Shown piece by piece: positions 57,817 through 64,000 of a stretch of 64,000 nucleotides of DNA. Origin of the DNA: Streptomyces viridochromogenes (lineage in GTDB: Bacteria; Actinomycetota; Actinomycetes; Streptomycetales; Streptomycetaceae); the NCBI RefSeq assembly GCF_001270495.1, contig NZ_LGUR01000072.1:62001-126000 (forward strand). Reading direction: 5' to 3'. Below the pieces are notes generated by a model that searched no databases, was not told the DNA's origin, and saw only the letters and a list, made by a program, of their open reading frames with translations. The translations under genes and the position numbers were made by a program. Position 1 is the first letter of the stretch, and each line of letters begins with the position of its first letter.

Positions 57817-57919
57817 GCCCTGTCGTCAAATTCCCGTCGTCCGCCCGAAGGGCGGGCCGTGCGGCGAGAGTGCGTGCATGGCGTCGCACGGCAGGCGGGA
57901 ATTTGACGACAGGGCCTAG
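57813..57919. mobile_element. 107-bp MITE-like element with 24-bp perfect terminal inverted repeats
   Basis: The arms 57813-57836 and 57896-57919 (CTAGGCCCTGTCGTCAAATT plus CCCG, and its complement) are perfect over 24 bp. They enclose 59 bp with no reading frame. CTAG at both ends may be the duplicated target. It has the look of a non-autonomous derivative of an insertion sequence; the parent is not in the window. The 193 bp after it, up to soxR, show nothing else. Confidence 0.8.
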
Positions 57920-58112
57920 TACAGGGTGAGGAGTTCAGCGCGAGGTGGGGCGCTCACCGGCGCCGGCGGGGCGCCGCCTCTCTGTGGGACGGGCGCCGCC
58001 CCAGCGGCACGACTGCCCGCAGGCCGGGTGAGCTGCGGCCGGCCACACACCACCCGCAGTCGGCGTCAAAGCCAAGGCCCCGAGCCCGCAGGCGACCAAC
58101 CCGGCCACACCG

Positions 58113-58604
58113 TCAACCACGGCCCTCGGCCCCCCGCCCGCGCCCTCCCCCTTGCTCCGCCATCAGCCGCGACCCCGTGAGCCGTTCGCCGAACACATCG
58201 TCCGGGTTGGACAGGACGCACGTGTCCAGGGAGAGGCAGCCGCAGCCGATGCAGTCGGTCAAGTGGTCGCGGAGGCGGTTGAGTTGCTTGATGCGCTCGT
58301 CCAGCTCCGAACGCCATGCCTCCGACAACCGTGCCCAGTCTTCGTGGGTGGGGGTGCGCTCCTCGGGAAGTTCGGCAAGGGCGTCGCGGATCGTCGCCAG
58401 GGGGATGCCCACGCGCTGGGCGGCCCGGACGAAAGCGACCCGGCGGAGGGTGTCACGGGTGTAGCGGCGCTGGTTGCCGGAGGTGCGGCGGCTGCTGATC
58501 AAGCCCTTGGACTCGTAGAAGTGCAGGGCGGAGACAGCGGCGCCGCTACGGGCGGAGAGCTGGCCGACCGTGAGCTCGTGGATCTTCTCGGGGATCTGGG
58601 GCAC
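58113..58604 (-). CDS. soxR: Redox-sensitive MerR-type regulator SoxR
   Basis: The protein is 163 residues from GTG 58604, giving the usual [20 protein letters not shown] start. The MerR winged helix ([34 protein letters not shown]) is followed by a dimerisation helix and the [2Fe-2S] cluster motif [12 protein letters not shown] (C118, C121, C123, C129). In Streptomyces SoxR senses redox-active antibiotics rather than superoxide. The region between soxR and maoC has no recognisable SoxR box. Confidence 0.96.
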   Translation of the reverse strand: MPQIPEKIHELTVGQLSARSGAAVSALHFYESKGLISSRRTSGNQRRYTRDTLRRVAFVRAAQRVGIPLATIRDALAELPEERTPTHEDWARLSEAWRSELDERIKQLNRLRDHLTDCIGCGCLSLDTCVLSNPDDVFGERLTGSRLMAEQGGGRGRGAEGRG

Positions 58605-58669
58605 GCCCTCCAACCTACCTACCGCGTCACACTCACGGTCCATTGACAGAGGCTTCGCCCGCGACCATG

Positions 58670-58685
58670 CTAAGCAGTTGCTTAG
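58670..58685. promoter_or_regulatory. Palindromic operator in the maoC promoter
   Basis: CTAAGCA and TGCTTAG are perfect 7-bp arms around GT, extended by flanking CCATG and CATGG. It matches the palindrome before the TetR gene at 59209-59832 (CTGAGCG-AG-CGCTTAG). Confidence 0.65.
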
Positions 58686-58724
58686 ACATGGTTATCTGGA
58701 ACACGCGACGCGAGAGGCCTGGAC

Positions 58725-59186
58725 ATGGCAGAGCCGAGGATCTTCACCTCCGCCGACGACCTGAAGGCGGCGGTGGGCGAGCAGCTGGGGTACACGGACT
58801 GGCTGGAGGTCGACCAGAAGCGGATCGACCTGTTCGCTGAGGCCACCGGCGACCACCAGTGGATCCACGTGGACCCCGAGAAGGCCGCCGCGGGCCCCTT
58901 CGGGACCACCATCGCCCACGGGTATCTCACGCTGTCCCTGCTTCCGCTCTTCGGGCCTCAGCTCATCAAGGTCGAGAACGTGAAGATGGGCGTCAACTAC
59001 GGGACGAACAAGGTGCGTTTCCCCGCCCCGGTACCGGTCGGCTCGCGCCTGCGCGCGACCGCCACCATCACCGGTGTCGAGGACGTGACGGGCGGCGTCC
59101 AGGTCGCCGTCGCGTTCACCGTGGAGCGCGAGGGCGGGGACAAGCCGGTGTGCGTCGCCGAGTCCGTCTCGCGCTACTACCTGTAG
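58725..59186 (+). CDS. MaoC-family enoyl-CoA hydratase-like protein
   Basis: The 153-residue hot-dog protein has FAEATGDHQWIHVDPEKAAA, which contains the catalytic Asp and His of R-specific hydratases, followed by FGTTIAHGYLTLSLLPLFG. YGTNKVRFPAPVPVGSRLRA is typical of MaoC dehydratases. It acts in fatty acyl-CoA metabolism. It is divergent from soxR with a TetR-type palindrome upstream, and a TetR gene follows downstream, convergent. Confidence 0.92.
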   Translation: MAEPRIFTSADDLKAAVGEQLGYTDWLEVDQKRIDLFAEATGDHQWIHVDPEKAAAGPFGTTIAHGYLTLSLLPLFGPQLIKVENVKMGVNYGTNKVRFPAPVPVGSRLRATATITGVEDVTGGVQVAVAFTVEREGGDKPVCVAESVSRYYL

Positions 59187-59208
59187 GCGGCCCCGCCACC
59201 CGGAGGGC

Positions 59209-59832
59209 CTACTTCGCCCCCACCATCCGCAGCACGAGGTCGGCGTACAGCGCGCCGACCTCGTCGGGCGTCCAGGGGCCGTCGACGTTGAACCAGCGGG
59301 CCACGTCGATGCACAGCGACAGGACGGCGAGGGTCGTGCCCTTCACGTCCAGCACGTCGAAGTCACCGGCCGCCACACCGTCCTCGATGATGCCGCGCAC
59401 CTCGGCGTCGCACTGCCGACGCAGCGCGAGGATCTCGTCGCGGGCGTCCGGGCCGAGGGAGTCCAGTTCGTACTGCACGACCCGGGCGGTGGTACGTCCC
59501 CCGGCGTGCCAGCGGACGAAGGAGCTCACGGCGTCGGCGAGCCGCTCTGCGGGGGTGCCCGCACGCCGGGCCGCCGTCCGGAGGATCTCCAGCGCCTTCT
59601 CGTGGCCGATCCTGCTGATGCGGTGGAGCAGCTCTTCCTTGGTCTTGTAGTGGATGTAGAGCGCGGCCGGGCTCATGCCCGCGCGACCGGCGATGTCACG
59701 GGTCGTGGTGGCGTGGTAGCCACGCTCGGCGAAGGCCTCCACGGCGGCGACCAGCAACCGCCGGGCCGCGTCGGGTGTGACCTCACCCCACGCCGACGTC
59801 TCGTCGCCGGCCGTCTCCTCCGCCGCACTCAT
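59209..59832 (-). CDS. TetR-family regulator, likely of maoC and itself
   Basis: The 207-residue regulator has an HTH (RRLLVAAVEAFAERGYHATT, TRDIAGRAGMSPAALYIHYK) and a helical ligand domain (RAGTPAERLADAVSSFVRWH, ARVVQYELDSLGPDARDEIL). A palindrome of the same type as that before maoC overlaps its own promoter region. The likely ligand is an acyl-CoA. It converges with maoC. Confidence 0.9.
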   Translation of the reverse strand: MSAAEETAGDETSAWGEVTPDAARRLLVAAVEAFAERGYHATTTRDIAGRAGMSPAALYIHYKTKEELLHRISRIGHEKALEILRTAARRAGTPAERLADAVSSFVRWHAGGRTTARVVQYELDSLGPDARDEILALRRQCDAEVRGIIEDGVAAGDFDVLDVKGTTLAVLSLCIDVARWFNVDGPWTPDEVGALYADLVLRMVGAK

Positions 59833-59877
59833 CGCTGACTCGCCCCTCTCGCTGACAGAACCCCCACCATACCGCCC

Positions 59878-59899
59878 ACGCTGAGCGAGCGCTTAGCGT
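59878..59899. promoter_or_regulatory. Palindromic operator upstream of the TetR gene
   Basis: ACGCTGAGCG and CGCTTAGCGT pair over 9 of 10 positions around AG. The site overlaps the end of the yiaA-like gene. It shares CTnAGC-type arms with the maoC palindrome. Confidence 0.6.
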
Positions 59900-60195
59900 G
59901 GCCGTTCGGAGCTCTTCCTGAAGGGGTCGTGTTCCGCGAGGAGCTTGTCCAGCCGGGCCTGGTCCACGCGGTTCACGATCTGTCCGACCTCCTGGCGGTC
60001 ACGGATCACCTTGGCGAGGGTGAACGCCGAGGTCACGAGATAGAGCACGGCGATCGCGAGGAAGGCGCGCACCCAGGCATCGGCCCGCAGGTGGTAGATG
60101 CCGAGGCCGGTGGCGGCCATGGCGACCCCGAAGGAGGCGACGGCCTGCCCGTAGAAGGCGGCCGTACTCTGCTGCTTGACCGGTGTGTCACTCAT
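59893..60195 (-). CDS. YiaA/YiaB-family two-helix inner membrane protein
   Basis: The protein is 100 residues from ATG 60195. QSTAAFYGQAVASFGVAMAA with TGLGIYHL, and AWVRAFLAIAVLYLVTSAFT, form the paired YiaAB-type helices. A basic/acidic cytosolic tail (VIRDRQEVGQIVNRVDQAR) follows. Function unknown. It lies just upstream of the TetR gene and downstream of the ACAD. Confidence 0.85.
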   Translation of the reverse strand: MSDTPVKQQSTAAFYGQAVASFGVAMAATGLGIYHLRADAWVRAFLAIAVLYLVTSAFTLAKVIRDRQEVGQIVNRVDQARLDKLLAEHDPFRKSSERPR

Positions 60196-60270
60196 GGGGA
60201 ACAGGGTCGGCACTCGCGGCGGCGGCCACATCCGCCGAAGTACTCAGCCGGGTACTCAGAAGGCGCCTGC

Positions 60271-61422
60271 TCAGAAGGCCGAAACCCCGGTCAGGGCCCG
60301 CCCGATGAGCAGTTTCTGGATCTGGCTCGTGCCCTCGTAGAGGGTCATCACGCGGGCGTCGCGCAGCAGCTTGCCCGCCGGGTACTCGTCGATGTAGCCG
60401 TAACCGCCGAAGACCTGGAGGGCGTTGTTGGCGGCGCGGACGGCGGCCTCCGAGGCGAACAGCTTGGCCTTGGAGGACTCGACGGCGAAGGGCAGCCCGC
60501 GGTCGATCAGGTCGGCGACCCGCCAGGTCAGCAGCCGGGCCGCGTCCACGTCGACGGCGATGTCGCTGATCAGTTCCTGGACCAGCTGGTGCCGGGCGAT
60601 GGGCTTGCCGAACTGCTCGCGCTCACCGGCGTACCGGACGGCCGCGTCCAGGGCGGCCTGGGCTATGCCCACGCACCCCGCGGCGACCGACATCCGGCCC
60701 TTGGCCAGGGCCGACATCGCGACCGAGAAGCCCTTGCCCTCCTCCCCCAGCATGGCCGTGGCGGGCACCCGTACATCCTCGAGCACCAGCTCCGCGGTGG
60801 CCTGGCCGCGCAGGCCGAGCTTGCCGTGGATGGTGCGGCGGGTCAGGCCGGGGGTGTCGGTGGGCACCAGGAAGGCGGAGACGCCCTTGTGGCCCGGCGC
60901 GTCGGTGGAGCGGGCGAAGAGCAGGACGACATCGGCCCAAGTGCCGTTCGTGATGAACATCTTGGTGCCGTTGACGACGTAGTCGTCGCCGTCGCGCACC
61001 GCCCGGGTGGTGAGGTTGCCCGCGTCGGAGCCGGTGCCCGGCTCGGTGAGGCCGAAGCAGCCGACCAGCTCGCCCGCGGTGAGGCCGGGGAGCCAGCGGC
61101 GCTTGTGCTCCTCGCTCCCCCAGGCCGCGACGGTCTTGGCGACCAGGCCGAGGGAGACCGACACTATTCCGCGCACGGACGAGTCCCCGCGCCCCAGTTC
61201 CTCCGTGACCAGGCAGTACGCGAGGTGGTCACCGCCCGAGCCGCCGTACTCCTCGTTGATCGTCAGGCCCAGGAAGCCGACCTCGCCGAGCTTCTTGACG
61301 ATCGAGCGGTCCACTTCCTCGGCACGGTCCCACTCGACCACGTGCGGGGCGATCTCGCGGTCCACGAAGTCCCTGGCGAGCCGCCGGACAGCGGTCTGCT
61401 CCTCGCTGAGCTCCAGATTCAT
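60271..61422 (-). CDS. Acyl-CoA dehydrogenase
   Basis: The protein is 383 residues from ATG 61422 (MNLELSEEQTAVRRLARDFV). CFGLTEPGTGSDAGNLTTRA and YVVNGTKMFITNGTWADVVL bind FAD and substrate. FGKPIARHQLVQELISDIAV, VFGGYGYIDEYPAGKLLRDA, and the catalytic Glu in MTLYEGTSQIQK complete the ACAD pattern. It oxidises a saturated acyl-CoA in beta-oxidation or branched-chain degradation, passing electrons to ETF. It is divergent from a TetR gene. Confidence 0.95.
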   Translation of the reverse strand: MNLELSEEQTAVRRLARDFVDREIAPHVVEWDRAEEVDRSIVKKLGEVGFLGLTINEEYGGSGGDHLAYCLVTEELGRGDSSVRGIVSVSLGLVAKTVAAWGSEEHKRRWLPGLTAGELVGCFGLTEPGTGSDAGNLTTRAVRDGDDYVVNGTKMFITNGTWADVVLLFARSTDAPGHKGVSAFLVPTDTPGLTRRTIHGKLGLRGQATAELVLEDVRVPATAMLGEEGKGFSVAMSALAKGRMSVAAGCVGIAQAALDAAVRYAGEREQFGKPIARHQLVQELISDIAVDVDAARLLTWRVADLIDRGLPFAVESSKAKLFASEAAVRAANNALQVFGGYGYIDEYPAGKLLRDARVMTLYEGTSQIQKLLIGRALTGVSAF

Positions 61423-61458
61423 GCCGAGACACCCCACAGACTTGAAAGCAGTACATTT

Positions 61459-61477
61459 AAATTAGCACTGCTAGTTT
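61459..61477. promoter_or_regulatory. TetR operator in the divergent ACAD/tetR promoter
   Basis: AAATTAGCA (61459-61467) and TGCTAGTTT (61469-61477) pair over 8 of 9 positions, with TAGCACTGCTA a perfect palindromic core. It is the only A/T-rich stretch between the two divergent genes and so probably regulates both. Confidence 0.65.
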
Positions 61478-61504
61478 CCTTTGGGCAGCCCTACTATGTG
61501 CGCC

Positions 61505-62146
61505 ATGGCCCGACCGCGCAAGCCCCTCCTCAGCTACGACCGGATCGTCGAGACGGCGCGTGAACTCGTGGACGCGGAGGGCCTCGCGGCCGTCTCCACG
61601 CGTCGGCTCGCCGCCGAACTGGGCGTGAGCGGACCGTCCCTCTACAACCACTTCCGCACGAAGGACGAGATCCTGGAGGCGGTGGCCGACTCGGTCAGCG
61701 CACAGGTCGACCTGTCGATGTTCGAGGACGGGCGGGACTGGCGGACCGCGCTGCACGACTGGGCCGTCTCCTACCGGGCCGCCCTGCGCGACCACCCGAA
61801 CATCGTCCCGGTGCTGGCCCGCGGACCCGGCCGCCGTCCGGCCGGCCTGCGGCTCGCCGACGCCGTCTACGGCGCGATGGTCGCGGCGGGCTGGCCGCCG
61901 GCGCAGGCCACCTCCATCGGCGCGCTGATGCGGTACTTCGTCATGGGCTCGGCGCTCGGCTCGTTCGCCGGGGGCTTCGTGGACGACGCGAGCGCTTACG
62001 ACCCCGCCGACTACCCGCACCTCGGGCAGGCCCACCTCCTCGCCGACCAGCAGGAGAAGATCGACGAGCGGGCCTTCGAGACGGGGCTCGCCGCGCTGCT
62101 GGACGGGTTGGCGCGGCAGTACGAGCAGGTCGGGCGCACCCCCTAG
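61505..62146 (+). CDS. TetR-family regulator divergent from acyl-CoA dehydrogenase
   Basis: The protein is 213 residues from ATG 61505. The HTH is LSYDRIVETARELVDAEGLA, STRRLAAELGVSGPSLYNHF. The C-terminal domain (DWRTALHDWAVSYRAALRDH, ALMRYFVMGSALGSFAGGFV) is of the TetR_C tetracycline-repressor type. It is probably a repressor of the divergent acyl-CoA dehydrogenase gene via the palindrome at 61459-61477. Confidence 0.9.
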   Translation: MARPRKPLLSYDRIVETARELVDAEGLAAVSTRRLAAELGVSGPSLYNHFRTKDEILEAVADSVSAQVDLSMFEDGRDWRTALHDWAVSYRAALRDHPNIVPVLARGPGRRPAGLRLADAVYGAMVAAGWPPAQATSIGALMRYFVMGSALGSFAGGFVDDASAYDPADYPHLGQAHLLADQQEKIDERAFETGLAALLDGLARQYEQVGRTP

Positions 62147-62162
62147 GCCCCGCCCCGGCCCA

Positions 62163-62198
62163 GCACGGACACTTCGGCGCGCACCGAAGTGTCCGTGC
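62163..62198. promoter_or_regulatory. 15-bp inverted repeat between tetR and arsR-like genes
   Basis: GCACGGACACTTCGG and CCGAAGTGTCCGTGC are perfect arms around CGCGCA, 15 bp before the ArsR-like ATG. It could be the tetR terminator, an ArsR operator, or both. Confidence 0.6.
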
Positions 62199-62213
62199 CC
62201 CATCCTGGACCAC

Positions 62214-62924
62214 ATGGCCGGAAAAGACCCCCAGGCACCGCACCTCGCCCGTCTCGCCGCACTCATCGCCGACGAGACCCGGGCGGCCTGTCTGCTGGCG
62301 CTGCTCGACGGACGGGCCTGGACCGCCGGTGAGCTCGCCCGGCACGCCGGGGTCGCCGCGTCCACACTGAGCGAGCATCTGGGCAAGCTCGTCGCGGGCG
62401 GGCTCCTCACCGAGGAGCGGCAGGGGCGGCACCGGTACGTCCGGCTGGCCGACGCGCGGGTGGCGCAGCTCCTGGAGGACCTGGCCGCGCAGGTTGCCCC
62501 GCAGGCGGCCCGACGGCCCCGGAATCTACGGGAGTCCAGTGCCGGGTCCGCCATGGCACGCGGGCGCACCTGCTACGACCATCTGGCCGGGCGGCTCGGC
62601 ATCGCGGTCACCGACGCGTTGACCGCGCGGGGGCTGTTGCGCCAGGACACGGGGTTCGCGCTGACGGATGCGGGGCTCGGCTGGTTCGACAGCGCCGGGA
62701 TCCGTCTCGACCGCACCGGCCGTCGCCCGCTGGCCCGGGCCTGCCTCGACTGGACCGAACGACGGCCTCATCTCGCGGGGGTGTCCGGTGCGGCGCTGTG
62801 CCGGCATGCGCTGGAGGTGGGGTGGTGTGTGCGGATCGGGTCCGAGCGGGCCGTGAAGGTGACGGCGGCGGGTGAGCGGGCGCTGGACGAGCTTTTGGGC
62901 ATCGAGGCAGCGACGTTGCGCTGA
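62214..62924 (+). CDS. ArsR-family regulator with C-terminal extension
   Basis: The 236-residue protein has an ArsR-like winged helix at the N-terminus (RLAALIADETRAACLLALLD, GELARHAGVAASTLSEHLGK, VAGGLLTEERQGRHRYVRLA). A C-terminal domain of about 130 residues follows (RGRTCYDHLAGRLGIAVTDA, CLDWTERRPHLAGVSGAALC). This two-domain form is common near transporters in actinobacteria. An EamA transporter follows 152 bp downstream, a possible target. Confidence 0.88.
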   Translation: MAGKDPQAPHLARLAALIADETRAACLLALLDGRAWTAGELARHAGVAASTLSEHLGKLVAGGLLTEERQGRHRYVRLADARVAQLLEDLAAQVAPQAARRPRNLRESSAGSAMARGRTCYDHLAGRLGIAVTDALTARGLLRQDTGFALTDAGLGWFDSAGIRLDRTGRRPLARACLDWTERRPHLAGVSGAALCRHALEVGWCVRIGSERAVKVTAAGERALDELLGIEAATLR

Positions 62925-63076
62925 GCGCCCCCCAGGGGCGTGGGGCCGTATCGATATGCGGCTCCGCCGCGCGGGCGCGACCAGCCATGACGCACCCGCA
63001 GACACGGACCGAAACGGTAGCCCCCCGTCCGAAATCCGCAAGCCTTCCGATCCACTGCCCTCCTAGCCTCTGGAGC

Positions 63077-64000
63077 ATGATGAACCTCTCCCCCACCCGC
63101 CGTACGGAGCTGCTCGCCGCCACAGCCGCCACCGTCACCGTCGTCCTCTGGGCCTCCGCCTTCGTGTCGATCCGCAGTGCGGGCTCCGAGTACTCGTCGG
63201 GCGCGCTCGCGTTGGGGCGGCTGCTCGTCGGGGCCCTGGTGCTGGGGGCGGTCTGCCTCGTCCGGCGGGAGGGGCTGCCGCCGCGGGCGGCCTGGCCCGG
63301 GATCGCGATATCGGGGCTGCTGTGGTTCGGCTTCTACAGCGTCGTGCTGAACTGGGGCGAGCAGCAGGTGGACGCCGGTACGGCGGCTCTCGTGGTGAAC
63401 ATCGGACCCATCCTGATGGCACTGCTGGCCGCCCGGGTGCTCGGCGATCCGATGCCGCCGCGGCTGCTGGCCGGGATGGCGGTGTCGTTCGCCGGCGCGG
63501 TGACCGTGGGGCTGTCGATGTCGGGCGGGGGCGGGTCCTCGCTGCTCGGGGTGGTGCTGTGCCTGCTCGCCGCGATCGGGTACGCGGGCGGCGCCGTGGC
63601 GCAGAAGCCCGCGCTCGGCCATGCGAGCGCGCTCCAGGTGACGACGTACGGGTGTCTCGTCGGCGCGGTCCTGTGTCTGCCCTTCACCGGGCAGCTGATC
63701 GGCGACATGGCCGACGCCTCGCTGTCCGCGACGCTCAACATGGTCTACCTGGGCGTCTTCTCGCTGGCGCTCGCCTTCACCACGTGGGCGTACGCCCTCG
63801 CCCGTACGACCGCCGGCCGGATGGGCGCGACCACGTACGCGGTGCCCGCGCTGGTCGTGCTGATGTCCTGGCTGGCGCTGGGCGAGGTGCCGGGGCCGCT
63901 CACGCTGGCGGGCGGGGCGCTGTGTCTGGCGGGGGTCGCCGTGTCGCGGTCCCGGACGCGGTCCGCTCGGGTCGTGGCGGCCGCGCCGCAACCCGAGCAG
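63077..64000 (+). CDS. EamA/DMT-family transporter, 3' end cut by window edge
   Basis: 308 codons run without a stop to the window edge from ATG 63077 (another ATG follows at once). Ten hydrophobic helices are visible, including TVTVVLWASAFVSIRSAGSE, GISGLLWFGFYSV-type segments, DAGTAALVVNIGPILMALLA, LLGVVLCLLAAIGYAGGAVA, MVYLGVFSLALAFTTWAYAL and TYAVPALVVLMSWLALGEVP. The LNWGEQQVDAGTAAL and RTTAGRMGATTYAVP phrases are typical of EamA drug/metabolite transporters. The last residues are hydrophilic, so little is missing. Confidence 0.9.
   Translation, partial: MMNLSPTRRTELLAATAATVTVVLWASAFVSIRSAGSEYSSGALALGRLLVGALVLGAVCLVRREGLPPRAAWPGIAISGLLWFGFYSVVLNWGEQQVDAGTAALVVNIGPILMALLAARVLGDPMPPRLLAGMAVSFAGAVTVGLSMSGGGGSSLLGVVLCLLAAIGYAGGAVAQKPALGHASALQVTTYGCLVGAVLCLPFTGQLIGDMADASLSATLNMVYLGVFSLALAFTTWAYALARTTAGRMGATTYAVPALVVLMSWLALGEVPGPLTLAGGALCLAGVAVSRSRTRSARVVAAAPQPEQ

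Overview
The window is high-GC actinobacterial chromosome and is almost certainly Streptomyces. The evidence is a chaplin pair (chpC and chpH), a mycothiol ligase (mshC), a ParJ-type PAC2 protein, two F420-type LLM oxidoreductases, GTG starts, GTGA overlaps and Tat signals. Gene order resembles, from memory, the S. coelicolor SCO1662-SCO1682 core region (parJ, mshC, chpC, chpH, gluconate operon), with extra blocks inserted.

Layout. 1-3194: a partial LLM oxidoreductase, an ArsR regulator and mtnA on the minus strand, then a FadR-type GntR regulator with a palindrome just upstream. 3439-9444: parJ, then a block bounded by strong terminators (4432-8196) and finally mshC. The block holds a Tat-exported NHL/SMP-30-like protein divergent from a subtilisin-like protease and a glutamine-rich protein. 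The protease and the Q-rich protein share a C-terminal module, which is the most unusual thing in the window. 9546-19301: the conserved TIGR03843/DUF3090/phosphatase set, corA, a ferritin-like protein, a second LLM enzyme, an aldo-keto reductase overlapping a RecD-like protein whose helicase motifs are degenerate, and small conserved proteins. 19349-22410: chpC (sortase-anchored, collagen-like GNP linker), chpH with a likely sigma-BldN promoter, an M20 peptidase and tRNA-Leu(GAG).

22503-32148: a small two-helix membrane protein and a 1110-residue STAND-like NTPase with a TPR-like repeat array lie next to the tRNA. They are followed by a Pls/PosA-type homopoly(amino acid) synthetase whose substrate code resembles the lysine code, a coupled M1 metallopeptidase and a YchJ protein carrying an in-frame palindromic repeat. 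32174-36859: gluconate catabolism (gntR divergent from gntK, gntP, an IdnO-like SDR and an IdnD-like dehydrogenase). 36880-44769: a molybdopterin oxidoreductase with its cytochrome b, an amino acid permease, a TPR-like protein, a DMT transporter, a NUDIX hydrolase, two DUF202 proteins, a quinone-oxidoreductase-like enzyme and a His-rich protein.

44988-64000: acyl-CoA metabolism under TetR control. A phosphotransferase/acyl-CoA dehydrogenase pair and an SDR/acyl-CoA ligase/TetR operon share an ACATACCGACyGGT motif. MaoC and a second TetR share CTnAGC-type palindromes. A second acyl-CoA dehydrogenase is divergent from a third TetR. Between these sit a NamZ-like muramidase, an alpha/beta hydrolase, a penicillin acylase, a zinc-ribbon protein, a BKACE-like enzyme whose stop codon abuts a 107-bp MITE-like element, soxR, an ArsR protein and a partial EamA transporter. 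There is no phage, integrase, transposase gene or CRISPR array. Family calls, motifs and palindromes were read by eye; nothing was searched in a database.
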